Shown here one piece after another: positions 7,009 to 14,090 of a stretch of DNA of 18,043 bases. The DNA lies in contig JBFWKZ010000035.1 of assembly GCA_050252415.1 (NCBI GenBank), positions 1-18,043 of the forward strand, read 5' to 3'. A program made the position numbers and the translations under genes. Numbering within the stretch: position 1 is the stretch's first letter; the number at the start of each line of letters is the position of its first letter. The notes beneath the pieces are model-generated. The model was not told the DNA's origin. It saw only the letters and a program-made list of their open reading frames with translations, and did not search any database. This stretch comes from Heteroscillospira sp050252415 (GTDB taxonomy: Bacteria > Bacillota > Clostridia > Oscillospirales > Oscillospiraceae).

Positions 7009-7053
7009 ATGATATGCTCATCTCTTAATGCCTTGTCATCTAAAATGGTATGA
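7009..7053 (+). CDS. Possible 14-codon leader peptide upstream of araC
   Basis: A short ORF, MICSSLNALSSKMV, has a strong ribosome binding site CGGAGGT ending eight bases before its ATG. Its TGA overlaps an ATG at 7050 (sequence ATGA) that opens the longer version of the araC reading frame. It ends 35 bases before the favoured araC start at 7089. Four of 14 residues are serine. It could be a regulatory leader that couples translation to the regulator. It could also be a chance ORF behind a fortuitous GGAGG. Confidence 0.45.
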   Translation: MICSSLNALSSKMV

Positions 7054-7088
7054 CACCGGAACAGACTAAATTGGAGGTGCTTATCGCT

Positions 7089-7943
7089 ATGTCTAACCGA
7101 CATGCTTCTCCTTCCAAGCTGCGCAGTACAGTTGATCAATATGAATTCAATATTGCACTGTATAAGACGGGTGAAAATCCGGCTAATTTCCTTCACTACC
7201 ATGATTATTATGAATTTGTCATTTATCTGGGAGCAGTTCCCGTTATGTATCACGTATCCGGTCAGGATTATACAATTTCATTTGGGGACGTCATTGTCTG
7301 TGATCTATTTGATGAACATATGCTGCTCTGTGCCCAAAATGATCAGCATAGGCGCTTCAGCGTGGGAATATCCCCAAATTTTGTCCTCTCATGCTCAGCT
7401 GGAACGGATAACCTTCTTCAGATATTCAACCGAAACAGCAAGAGCTATCCGATTATGCACATCGGATCGTTTGAAATGCATAAATATCTCGATTTAATTG
7501 AAGTGCTGCAGAGCCGTACCTTGAAACATGGCCAAATTATCTATGAAAAAGCCATACTGCACCAGTTTCTGGCGCTTCTGTATGAAGACTTTTTCCATAC
7601 CAATAACGGAATCATGATCAGCACCCGAAAAGACAGCCTTGTTCGAGAACTCATTGATTATATCAATCTTCATTTGAGCGAGGAACTGAGCCTTGAGGCT
7701 CTGTCAAACGCCACAAATTATAACGCCGCCTATCTCTGCCGTATTTTCAAAGATATTACGAACAACACATTATCCCGCTACATCACGGAAAAACGTATTA
7801 ACACCGCAATTCTGATGATGGGAGATGGCCGTTCACTTTCAGAAATATCCTTGGAGGTTGGATTCCGGAATTACAGTTCTTTTTATAAAGCATTCAAAAA
7901 AATTACTGGAATTGGTCCGGAAGACTATCATAGGACACACTAG
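7089..7943 (+). CDS. AraC-family transcriptional regulator
   Basis: A 284-residue regulator. Residues about 15-100 form a cupin-like ligand-binding domain (HYHDYYEFVIYL, then SFGDVIVCDLFDEH). The C-terminal 100 residues form a double helix-turn-helix AraC DNA-binding domain: LSLEALSNATNYNAAYLCRIFKD is the first HTH, and SLSEISLEVGFRNYSSFYKAFKKITG is the second with its conserved VGF-NYSSFYKAFKK pattern. It is transcribed away from the aldolase-dehydrogenase-permease operon, so it is probably the operon's substrate-responsive activator. The start at 7089 has GGAGGT 11 bases upstream. A longer form beginning at the ATG at 7050 would overlap the leader ORF stop and adds 13 residues. Confidence 0.9.
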   Translation: MSNRHASPSKLRSTVDQYEFNIALYKTGENPANFLHYHDYYEFVIYLGAVPVMYHVSGQDYTISFGDVIVCDLFDEHMLLCAQNDQHRRFSVGISPNFVLSCSAGTDNLLQIFNRNSKSYPIMHIGSFEMHKYLDLIEVLQSRTLKHGQIIYEKAILHQFLALLYEDFFHTNNGIMISTRKDSLVRELIDYINLHLSEELSLEALSNATNYNAAYLCRIFKDITNNTLSRYITEKRINTAILMMGDGRSLSEISLEVGFRNYSSFYKAFKKITGIGPEDYHRTH

Positions 7944-8026
7944 GCCCAGTCAAAATTTTCTGCATTCCGGCTGGGTATATTGAAAGGCGAGTCAATCGAT
8001 ATAAAATTTAATAAAACAGTGAAAAT

Positions 8027-8066
8027 ACAGGGGATGATTCCGAGAAAACGGAATCATCCCCTGTTT
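8027..8066 (+). terminator. Probable terminator downstream of araC
   Basis: A perfect 16-bp stem ACAGGGGATGATTCCG/CGGAATCATCCCCTGT with the six-base loop AGAAAA. Only three T residues follow, so termination may be partial. It lies about 85 bases after the araC stop. Confidence 0.7.
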
Positions 8067-8176
8067 ACAGGACAGCACTACTGCTTTCCCACCGCTTTTG
8101 AAGTTCGCGCACTTAGGGTATATTAATTAAAAAGTACCATGGAAATAACGTAAAGTGAGCCTATTTCCCTTTGCAT

Positions 8177-8205
8177 TTGCATAATTGAATAAAATGTGAT
8201 AAAAT
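8177..8205 (+). promoter_or_regulatory. Predicted promoter of the 53-residue orphan gene
   Basis: TTGCAT (8177-8182), 17 bases, TAAAAT (8200-8205), preceded by TG in the TGTGATAAAAT context. It lies about 30 bases before the start codon. Confidence 0.55.
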
Positions 8206-8236
8206 CAGTATAAGAAACTAATGGAGGTAACTATAA

Positions 8237-8398
8237 ATGCGTAATGAAGCTAAGGTTAGGCTTCTTTTAAGTAAGTCACAAGCATACAGGGCCGGCTATT
8301 CAAAAGCCGTTGCCAAGGGCGATACCGATGCGGCTGAAAAATGGAAGGAAGGATATCAATCTATAAAAGATAAAATATCCGAACTTAAAGAAGATTGA
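8237..8398 (+). CDS. Small hypothetical protein (53 residues)
   Basis: I do not recognise this protein. It begins MRNEAKVRLLLSKSQAY and ends KDKISELKED, is highly charged, has no cysteine, signal peptide or membrane segment, and reads as two amphipathic helices (about residues 4-27 and 30-51) joined at a GDTD turn. Evidence that it is real: GGAGGT eight bases before the ATG, a plausible promoter 30 bases upstream, and a strong terminator starting 13 bases after the stop. It is therefore a complete single-gene transcription unit between the araC and lysR modules. A helical hairpin that binds a protein or nucleic acid is possible, but nothing shows which. No toxin-antitoxin partner is adjacent. 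Confidence 0.75.
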   Translation: MRNEAKVRLLLSKSQAYRAGYSKAVAKGDTDAAEKWKEGYQSIKDKISELKED

Positions 8399-8411
8399 TT
8401 GGGTTTCGCCT

Positions 8412-8453
8412 TACCGCTCCCGGAATTGAAACTTCCGGGAGCGGTATTTTTTT
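8412..8453 (+). terminator. Terminator of the small orphan gene
   Basis: A 14-bp perfect stem TACCGCTCCCGGAA/TTCCGGGAGCGGTA with a seven-base loop, followed by seven T residues (8447-8453). It may also limit read-through toward the convergent lysR gene. Confidence 0.95.
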
Positions 8454-8507
8454 GCCCTGTTCAGTGTAGGCAGACGGTCACCGTAGAATATAGGCATAAT
8501 ATATGGA

Positions 8508-9437
8508 TCACGCATTATTGCCGGAATACTTTCCCTCCTGAAAATGATATATACGCGTCAGCTCAATAAAGTCGCGCTCAGCACGGTTCAGATAAGCCCC
8601 CTTATAGGTTGTCGCCGTAAGTGTCCACTCAAACGGAGGATCAATCGAAAAATACATGATCGGCGCCTCCGGATCGACGTATGACTGTGGGAAGAACGCA
8701 GGGGCAACCTGATTACGCACCATATTTACCACCGTAATGGTACTTGTGGATTCAAAAAGAACGTTTGGCTTAAATCCCGCGAGAGAAAAGGCCTTATCGC
8801 ACATGTCCCGCATCAGCGTTTCATGTGTTATCAATACAAAGTAATCATTCTCCAGCAAGCGCAGATTAATTTTTGGAAGGCGTTCCCAACTGCGCTCGCC
8901 GGCGAGGTGGGCAAGCGGATGATTGGCCGGAATACCAAGGACCATCTGCTCCTTTTGCATATCGATATAATCAAAGCGCGGATCCTTATCGGTATAGGCA
9001 AGAAACGCAATGCTGACCTCGTGCCGTTCCAAGAGCTGCTCCATACGTTTTACGCGGGCCTCGTATATTTTAAAGGTCATCTCGGGATACATGGCATGAA
9101 ATTTGGGATATACCGCAGAAAACATTCGCGAACCCCGTTCCGGCGTATAGGTGATGGCAATTTCACCGCGCTTGACATTGGAAATATCATGCAGTATTTT
9201 GTATGTCTCATTCCTGATGTCCAACATTTTCCTGGCCGCATCCAAATAGACTCTTCCGGCATAAGTCGGCGTGAGGCTTCGGCTGCCACGGTTAAAAAGC
9301 GCGACTCCCAATTCGCGTTCCAAACGCAAAAGCTGCTGATTTAAAGCCGACTGCGTCATATACAATTTTTCTGCCGCTCTCGATATACTTTTCTCTTCTT
9401 CAATCGTAATGATGTTTTTGATTTGTCTAACATCCAC
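8508..9437 (-). CDS. LysR-family transcriptional regulator
   Basis: A 309-residue LysR-type regulator. The N-terminal winged HTH is clear: MDVRQIKNIITIEEEKSISR, then AAEKLYMTQSALNQQLLRLERELG and an ALFNRGSRSLTPTYAG wing. The rest is a periplasmic-binding-protein-like effector domain (ITYTPERGSRMF from about residue 98). The start is taken as the GTG at 9437, which gives the family-typical MDVRQ opening and lies nine bases after GGAGG; a TTG two codons earlier sits almost on the ribosome binding site. It is divergent from tctCBA and the hydrolase, so it probably controls them in response to the imported carboxylate or a derivative. A perfect TATAAT (complement of 9464-9469) lies just upstream, with no good -35, so the promoter may be autoregulated. 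Confidence 0.92.
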   Translation of the reverse strand: MDVRQIKNIITIEEEKSISRAAEKLYMTQSALNQQLLRLERELGVALFNRGSRSLTPTYAGRVYLDAARKMLDIRNETYKILHDISNVKRGEIAITYTPERGSRMFSAVYPKFHAMYPEMTFKIYEARVKRMEQLLERHEVSIAFLAYTDKDPRFDYIDMQKEQMVLGIPANHPLAHLAGERSWERLPKINLRLLENDYFVLITHETLMRDMCDKAFSLAGFKPNVLFESTSTITVVNMVRNQVAPAFFPQSYVDPEAPIMYFSIDPPFEWTLTATTYKGAYLNRAERDFIELTRIYHFQEGKYSGNNA

Positions 9438-9481
9438 TAACAATCCCCTCCGCCATCTACCCTATTATAATTTTTAAGTCA

Positions 9482-9529
9482 ATATCGCAATATCTATAAG
9501 TTGTAATACTATCTTTGCTATATTATAAT
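9482..9529 (+). promoter_or_regulatory. tctC promoter with candidate LysR-site dyad
   Basis: TTGTAA (9501-9506), 17 bases, TATAAT (9524-9529) form a good promoter about 105 bases before tctC. A small dyad ATAT-CGCA-ATAT (9482-9493) lies just upstream, in the region where LysR proteins usually bind. The promoter is likely; the operator is tentative. Confidence 0.6.
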
Positions 9530-9635
9530 AATTTAATACAGTAAATGCAAGCGTCGCCACATAAAAATTTGGTGATTTTGCGTGTCCGCATCCATTGCAT
9601 CGATATTCTATAAAAACGAAAAAGGAGAAGAATTC

Positions 9636-10697
9636 ATGAAAAAGTTTCTTGCGCTCAGCCTAGCTCTTGTAATGATCCTTGCTCTCGCTGCATGTGGCAA
9701 TGCAACAACCAATCAAAGCTCAGCTCCAGAATCCACTGCCCCAGAATCCTCCGCTCCTGAATCCGCTGCTCCCGAGTCTTCCGAGCCCGCCGCCGAGTGG
9801 GTAAAAAATGTGGAAATTCAGGTTCCCGCAAGCGCCGGAGGCGGGACAGATGTCGTTGCCCGTGCTCTTGTAAACTACATAAACCAAAACTGCGACAGTA
9901 ACCTCACCGTCGTAAACAACACAGATGGCAGCGGCGTCGTGGCGTTTGAAAAGGTTCGAAATGCCAAAGCCGACGGGAGCACGCTTCTTCACTACCACAC
10001 CTCCATGCTCATAAAAGTTGCTTCCGGTGTTTATGATAAGTCGATACTCGATAACTTTACCGTCATAGCGGTTGGACAGCCCGTTGAAAAAGGCGGTTAC
10101 GTCCTTGTCGTCCCCGCGGATTCCGGAATCGATACGCTGGATGATTTTATCGCGCTTGCCAAATCCGAGCCGGGCGAACTTCTCTTTGGTGTTGAAACCG
10201 GAGGAAGCTCACACGTGATGGCCGGACTGATGTCGAAAGCTGCCGGTATTGATATTAAATATGTTGAGGCCGGCCCGGATACCGAGAAGATGACCGCGTT
10301 GGTCGGCGGCAGCATTGACGCCTGTCTTGTAAATCCCAATCAGGCTAAACAGTATGTTGAGGCCGGAAAGGTCAAAGCTCTCGCCATTGTCTCCACGGAT
10401 AAGGAAGGCAGCCGCGGCAGCGTTCTGCCGGACGTCCCATCCTTTATCGAGCAGGGCGTTAACTTCAGTTATGTCATAAACCACTTCATTCTCGGTCCCA
10501 AAGATATGGATCCGGAACTTGCCAAATATATAAATTCCCTGTACGTTGCAGCTGCAGATGATCCGGCCGTAAAAGAAATTCTTGTGCCGGCCGGATTCGA
10601 CCTCGAGTTTCTCCCCTTTGATGAAGGTGCCGAAGTTCTTAACGAGCAGCAGGAGGAATTAAGCGCTGTTATTGATGAGCTCGGCCTTAAAAAGTAG
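9636..10697 (+). CDS. tctC: Tripartite tricarboxylate transporter substrate-binding lipoprotein (TctC/Bug family)
   Basis: This 353-residue extracytoplasmic solute receptor starts with a lipoprotein signal peptide (MKKFLALSLALVMILALAAC, lipobox LAAC with Cys20). A low-complexity Ala-Pro-Glu-Ser linker (residues 30-49) would tether it outside the membrane. The mature domain shows the Bug-family pattern: VPASAGGGTDVVAR at the start of the fold, then LVVPADSGIDTLDDFIALAKSEPGELLFG, an AGPDTEKMTALVGGSIDA loop and a SVLPDVPSFIEQG segment. Such receptors bind carboxylates such as citrate, tricarballylate or aromatic acids. The start at 9636 is supported by AAAGGAG and the signal peptide; an in-frame start 18 codons upstream would bury the signal. 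First gene of the operon. Confidence 0.93.
   Translation: MKKFLALSLALVMILALAACGNATTNQSSAPESTAPESSAPESAAPESSEPAAEWVKNVEIQVPASAGGGTDVVARALVNYINQNCDSNLTVVNNTDGSGVVAFEKVRNAKADGSTLLHYHTSMLIKVASGVYDKSILDNFTVIAVGQPVEKGGYVLVVPADSGIDTLDDFIALAKSEPGELLFGVETGGSSHVMAGLMSKAAGIDIKYVEAGPDTEKMTALVGGSIDACLVNPNQAKQYVEAGKVKALAIVSTDKEGSRGSVLPDVPSFIEQGVNFSYVINHFILGPKDMDPELAKYINSLYVAAADDPAVKEILVPAGFDLEFLPFDEGAEVLNEQQEELSAVIDELGLKK
9723..9782 (+). repeat. Four 15-bp tandem repeats coding the APES linker
   Basis: Four successive 15-base units encode APEST, APESS, APESA and APESS, directly after the lipid-anchored N-terminus of TctC. The units differ mainly at third positions, so the repeat is diverged at DNA level but kept at protein level. 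Confidence 0.85.
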
Positions 10698-10713
10698 CCG
10701 CAGCGAATCATGG

Positions 10714-10758
10714 TGCGCCTTGCAAAACCACAAAAGGTTGTTTTGTAAGGCGCATTTT
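10714..10758 (+). terminator. Intercistronic hairpin between tctC and tctB
   Basis: A 15-bp stem (10714-10728 with 10740-10754, one G-U pair), rich in G/C at its base (TGCGCCTT/AAGGCGCA), is followed by TTTT. A second small hairpin CGGGT/ACCCG lies at 10767-10779. Together they could partly terminate or protect the tctC message, so that the binding protein is made in excess over the membrane subunits. Confidence 0.65.
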
Positions 10759-10807
10759 CAAGGTAGCGGGTATGACCCGTATCGGTTTTTCTGGAGGGTT
10801 TTTATAA

Positions 10808-11278
10808 GTGAAAGTTAAAAGAGATCAAATTACCGGCGCAGGCCTTATCATTCTTGGCATTGCGATAGCCGTACTTGTCAGCCGGTTTAAAATGCCTATG
10901 ACCGCGGCATACCCCGGCCCAAAGCTTTTCCCGCTGATTGCGGTATTCGGTTTTGTCATCTGTGGCCTTGGTATCTTTCTAAACAGTACCTTTTCCAATA
11001 AACCTGAAAAGGCTTTTCTTATGAAAGAGGGTTGGCTGAAAGTCGGTATAGCGTTTGCAATTTTGTGTACCTATATCTTTCTCATGAAATACCTCGGCTA
11101 TCTTGTCGTGACACCGTTTGCCCTTTTTGCCTTTTCAACCTTGTTTGCGCGAGGCGGTAATGTTCAGTCCAAGCTTTTATACCGGATCGTATTTTCCGTT
11201 TTATTTACTCTAATTATATACGTCCTGTATGTAAATGTATTTAGCTTAACGCTTCCGCGTGGGCTTCTGTTTGATTAG
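10808..11278 (+). CDS. tctB: Tripartite tricarboxylate transporter small membrane subunit TctB
   Basis: This 156-residue membrane protein has about four hydrophobic segments (around residues 9-26, 40-58, 74-108 and 121-145), the layout of TctB, the small and poorly conserved subunit of TTT transporters. It reads GAGLIILGIAIAV, then AAYPGPKLFPLIAVFGFVI, a typical TctB first half. The start is a GTG at 10808 with GGAGG ten bases upstream. It follows tctC after a hairpin-containing gap of 110 bases, and tctA starts 10 bases after its stop. Identification relies partly on its position between tctC and tctA. Confidence 0.9.
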   Translation: MKVKRDQITGAGLIILGIAIAVLVSRFKMPMTAAYPGPKLFPLIAVFGFVICGLGIFLNSTFSNKPEKAFLMKEGWLKVGIAFAILCTYIFLMKYLGYLVVTPFALFAFSTLFARGGNVQSKLLYRIVFSVLFTLIIYVLYVNVFSLTLPRGLLFD

Positions 11279-11288
11279 GAGGGCCGCC

Positions 11289-12800
11289 ATGATACAACAT
11301 CTTCCGTATATCCTGTCTCAATTTGCGGATCCTTTTAATCTGGTCTTGCTGGTTGCGGGCAATATTGTGGGCATTATTTTTGGCGCTGTCCCCGGCCTTT
11401 CGGGGACTATGGCCGTCATGCTTTTCATGCCTCTGACATACACCATGACTTCCGGTACGGCGATCATATTTTTGCTTGCTCTCTGGATCGGCGGCTGCTC
11501 AGGCTCTTTTATCGGCTCCGTTCTTCTCGGTATACCAGGCTCCCCCTCTTCCGTGGCCACCTGTTGGGACGGTTATCCCATGAGTCTAAAAGGCCAATCC
11601 GGAAAAGCGCTGGCCATCGGCATGTGCGCTTCCTTCAGCGGTACATTTTTCAGTGCAATTATCGGTGCATTTGTGTGTGAGGTCGTTGCGGACCTCGCCT
11701 TCAAGCTCGGCCCCTGGGAATATTTCAGTCTTTGCTTTGTCGCCATAACAATGGTGCTGGCCATCTCAAAGGGCAACATGTTCAAAGGTCTTTCAGCGGC
11801 TTCTCTGGGCCTTTTCCTCTCTTCCGTCGGCTTTTCCCCCATTGATGCAGAGCCAAGGTTCGTTTTTGACAATATGTATCTTATGGGCGGGCTCGGCATG
11901 ATCGTCGTTTTACTGGGCATCTTTGCTGTCAGCCGTATCCTTGTCGATTTTGGCAATGGTTTTCCGCCAACGCCATATGTTGATACAAAAAGTATCAAGG
12001 GTCTTGGCATCAGCTTCAGTGAGGTCAAGGCGCAAGGCGGCAATATCCTGCGCTCTTTTCTAATCGGACTCGGCATAGGCTTTTTACCCGGAATGGGTGC
12101 CGGACTCTCAAACCTTGTCGCCTATTCCTCCGCCAAGAACGCCTCCAAGGAGCCCGAGACCTTTGGCCAAGGCAACCCCGCGGGACTCTGGTCACCCGAG
12201 GTTGCAAATAACGCCGCAATAGGCGGCGCCATGATACCCATGGTTGCCCTCGGCATTCCCGGTGACTCCACCACGGCGCTTCTTATCGGCGCGCTCACTA
12301 TCCACGGCCTTGAAATGGGCCCCATGGTCTTTGCCAACAGCGGAAATATCGTATACCTCATGTTCTTTACCGTTGCCGTTTGTGCGCTCGTTGTGCTTTG
12401 TCTTCAGACATTCGGTATGCGCCTTTTCCCGCATGTTCTCAAAGTTCCCGCGCATTATATGTATCCCGCTCTGCTCATTATCTGCATGGTCAGTGCCTAT
12501 GTTGACTCAGGTAGCCTTTATAAATGCGGCATGATGCTTGTCTTCAGCGCCGTAGGTATCCTTATGAGCTTTGGCGGTCTGCCCACCGCGCCGCTGATTC
12601 TTTCTTTCATACTCGGACCCATACTGGAAAAAAATATGCTCAAAGCTTTCCAGTACAGCGAGACCTGGACCTCCTTCTTTACGAGGCCTATTTCCGGTGT
12701 CTTGATGGTTATCGGCATATTCTGCATTTTTTCGCCCGTCATCCGTATGCTTTTGGCCAAAGTGAAGGCAAACAAGGCCGAAAACAACACCCGCAATTAA
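11289..12800 (+). CDS. tctA: Tripartite tricarboxylate transporter large membrane subunit TctA
   Basis: This 503-residue protein is the main translocation subunit, with about a dozen membrane segments. Family signatures are FGAVPGLSGTMAVMLFMPLTY near the N-terminus and its internal counterpart FLPGMGAGLSNLVAYSSAK, followed by NPAGLWSPEVANNAA and the IPMVALGIPGDSTTALLIGAL stretch. TctA uses an ion gradient to move the carboxylate delivered by TctC. The start is the ATG at 11289: AGGAGGG, which overlaps the tctB stop, sits five bases before it. An in-frame ATG ten codons earlier lies inside tctB and is less likely. Confidence 0.96.
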   Translation: MIQHLPYILSQFADPFNLVLLVAGNIVGIIFGAVPGLSGTMAVMLFMPLTYTMTSGTAIIFLLALWIGGCSGSFIGSVLLGIPGSPSSVATCWDGYPMSLKGQSGKALAIGMCASFSGTFFSAIIGAFVCEVVADLAFKLGPWEYFSLCFVAITMVLAISKGNMFKGLSAASLGLFLSSVGFSPIDAEPRFVFDNMYLMGGLGMIVVLLGIFAVSRILVDFGNGFPPTPYVDTKSIKGLGISFSEVKAQGGNILRSFLIGLGIGFLPGMGAGLSNLVAYSSAKNASKEPETFGQGNPAGLWSPEVANNAAIGGAMIPMVALGIPGDSTTALLIGALTIHGLEMGPMVFANSGNIVYLMFFTVAVCALVVLCLQTFGMRLFPHVLKVPAHYMYPALLIICMVSAYVDSGSLYKCGMMLVFSAVGILMSFGGLPTAPLILSFILGPILEKNMLKAFQYSETWTSFFTRPISGVLMVIGIFCIFSPVIRMLLAKVKANKAENNTRN

Positions 12801-12817
12801 TCAGCAAATAAAATGGT

Positions 12818-12842
12818 GGGATTGCTCGCGTGAGCAAGTCCC
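12818..12842 (+). other. Small intercistronic hairpin between tctA and the hydrolase gene
   Basis: GGGA-TTGCTC and GAGCAA-(G)-TCCC pair with one bulged base around the loop GCGT. There is no T-run after it, so it is more likely an mRNA processing or stability element than a terminator. Confidence 0.45.
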
Positions 12843-12871
12843 AAAATTGAAAACGTGAGGTATAATAATCA

Positions 12872-13720
12872 ATGCCACTAAACAGCACATCACTAACAAG
12901 TCCCCCTCCCGGCGATCTTATGGAACGTTGTATCCGCCGCCCTTGGGAAGCCTATGTAGAACCATTTAAGATGGCGCCGGGCGTCTGGTACATATCCGGC
13001 AACGACTGGGTAGCCTGCTACCTGATCGAGACTACAGCCGGCCTGATTCTCATCGACACCGCCATGCATGAGAGTCTGTATCTCATGCTGGAAAATATTC
13101 ATAAGCTCGGCTATAAGCCCTCGGATATCAAGAAAATCCTTATCTCTCATGCGCATATCGACCATATGGGAGCCGCCCGCACACTTAAGGAACTGACGGG
13201 AGCTCCGCTCTATCTTGGCGAACGCGATCTTGAGTTTCTGCACGAGCGCAATGACCTCATATTTGCTTCGGAAGAAGTTACCTGCGGACTCTTTGAACCC
13301 GACGAGCTATATGCCGACGACAAGCCCATCACTCTGGGCAACATCACGGTACACACCATTGCGACACCGGGACATACCCCCGGCTGTACCTCCATGTTCT
13401 TTGATGTAACCGACAAAACCGGCCGTGTTTTAAAGTGCGCCATGCACGGTGGTGTCGGCCTCAACACCATGAACCGCGAGTATTTTGAGAAGAATAACCA
13501 GCCGATGTCGCTTCGCGATGAATTCATTGAGGGACTCAAAAAACTGGACAAAATGCATGTCGATATCTGCCTGCCCTCACACACCAACCAAGTGGGTATA
13601 CTTCAGCTCCGCAACCAGATTACCGAAGATTTTAACCCGTATATCGATCCAGATATCTGGCACGAACTCATCCATGAGCGCCTCGAACGCACATATAAAC
13701 TGATTGAATCCGGTAACTGA
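12872..13720 (+). CDS. Metallo-beta-lactamase-fold hydrolase, B3-like metal site
   Basis: This 282-residue protein has the MBL fold: a VWYISGNDWVACYLIETTAG strand pair (about 38-57), LILIDTAMH, and the metal motif HAHIDH (H93, H95, D97, H98), then H168 in PGHTPGCTS and H237 in LPSHTNQ. The usual bridging Asp of glyoxalase-type members is not seen where expected (KCAMHGGVGLN), so the site resembles subclass B3 lactamases and their non-lactamase relatives. There is no signal peptide, so it acts in the cytoplasm, which argues against an antibiotic-resistance role. It is 71 bases after tctA with GAGGT upstream of the ATG and no strong terminator between, so it probably belongs to the operon. Hydrolysis of an imported carboxylated amide, ester or lactone is inference. 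Confidence 0.85.
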   Translation: MPLNSTSLTSPPPGDLMERCIRRPWEAYVEPFKMAPGVWYISGNDWVACYLIETTAGLILIDTAMHESLYLMLENIHKLGYKPSDIKKILISHAHIDHMGAARTLKELTGAPLYLGERDLEFLHERNDLIFASEEVTCGLFEPDELYADDKPITLGNITVHTIATPGHTPGCTSMFFDVTDKTGRVLKCAMHGGVGLNTMNREYFEKNNQPMSLRDEFIEGLKKLDKMHVDICLPSHTNQVGILQLRNQITEDFNPYIDPDIWHELIHERLERTYKLIESGN

Positions 13721-13726
13721 ATTCGA

Positions 13727-13770
13727 GTCCATTGCCCCGTGGCCATACGGCTGCGGGGCAATGGACAATT
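13727..13770 (+). terminator. Probable terminator of the tct-hydrolase operon
   Basis: A long GC-rich stem pairs GTCCATTGCCCCG (13727-13739) with its complement at 13754-13766 and continues by G-U and G-C pairs to a four-base loop. It begins six bases after the hydrolase stop and is followed by AATTTATA, a weak U-tract. Confidence 0.75.
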
Positions 13771-13789
13771 TATAGGCCATAGCTCCATA

Positions 13790-13819
13790 CCAACAAAATG
13801 AAAATTTTCATTTTGTTGG
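13790..13819. promoter_or_regulatory. Perfect 30-bp palindrome upstream of rubredoxin
   Basis: All 15 bases of the left arm (CCAACAAAATGAAAA) pair with the right arm, with no spacer. It is centred about 57 bases upstream of the predicted rubredoxin transcription start. Its A/T-rich core and lack of loop fit a dimer-binding operator better than an RNA hairpin. The cognate regulator is not identifiable; the core TGAAAATTTTCA loosely recalls Fur/PerR-type dyads. Confidence 0.65.
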
Positions 13820-13849
13820 AAATACAACATACATTTTCCTGCAAATGGG

Positions 13850-13855
13850 TATAAT
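13850..13855 (+). promoter_or_regulatory. -10 element of the rubredoxin promoter
   Basis: A perfect TATAAT lies 42 bases before the rubredoxin ATG. No recognisable -35 hexamer is at the right distance (13827-13832 reads ACATAC), which suggests help from a factor bound at the upstream palindrome. Confidence 0.65.
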
Positions 13856-13897
13856 AAAATCATAAAAACAAATCCATCTATAAAGGAGCGACGCGAT

Positions 13898-14056
13898 ATG
13901 AAATACATTTGCGGCATTTGCGGTTATATTTACGACGAAGCTGAGGGTGATCCCGATAACGGCGTAGCCCCCGGCACCAAGTGGGAGGATGTCCCCGAGG
14001 ATTGGGTCTGCCCCGTCTGCTCCGTCGGCAAGGAAGAATTCTCTCCTGAAGAATAA
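13898..14056 (+). CDS. Rubredoxin
   Basis: A 52-residue protein with the full rubredoxin pattern: CGICGYIYDEAEGDPDNG (C5, C8), PGTKWEDVPEDWVCPVCSVGK (C38, C41) and an acidic end FSPEE. The four cysteines bind one iron. Rubredoxins are small cytoplasmic electron carriers that in anaerobes feed rubrerythrin, superoxide reductase or flavodiiron proteins. The ATG has AAAGGAG nine bases upstream. It is a single-gene unit; no partner oxidoreductase is adjacent. The preceding 30-bp palindrome suggests redox- or metal-responsive control, which is inference. Confidence 0.97.
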   Translation: MKYICGICGYIYDEAEGDPDNGVAPGTKWEDVPEDWVCPVCSVGKEEFSPEE

Positions 14057-14090
14057 TTCCAATTTTTTAATAGCAGATTCGACAGCAGAA

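Noticed and set aside
12872..13720. Antibiotic-resistance metallo-beta-lactamase
   Set aside because: No signal peptide, and it is an operon partner of a carboxylate transporter; the fold is widespread among unrelated hydrolases.
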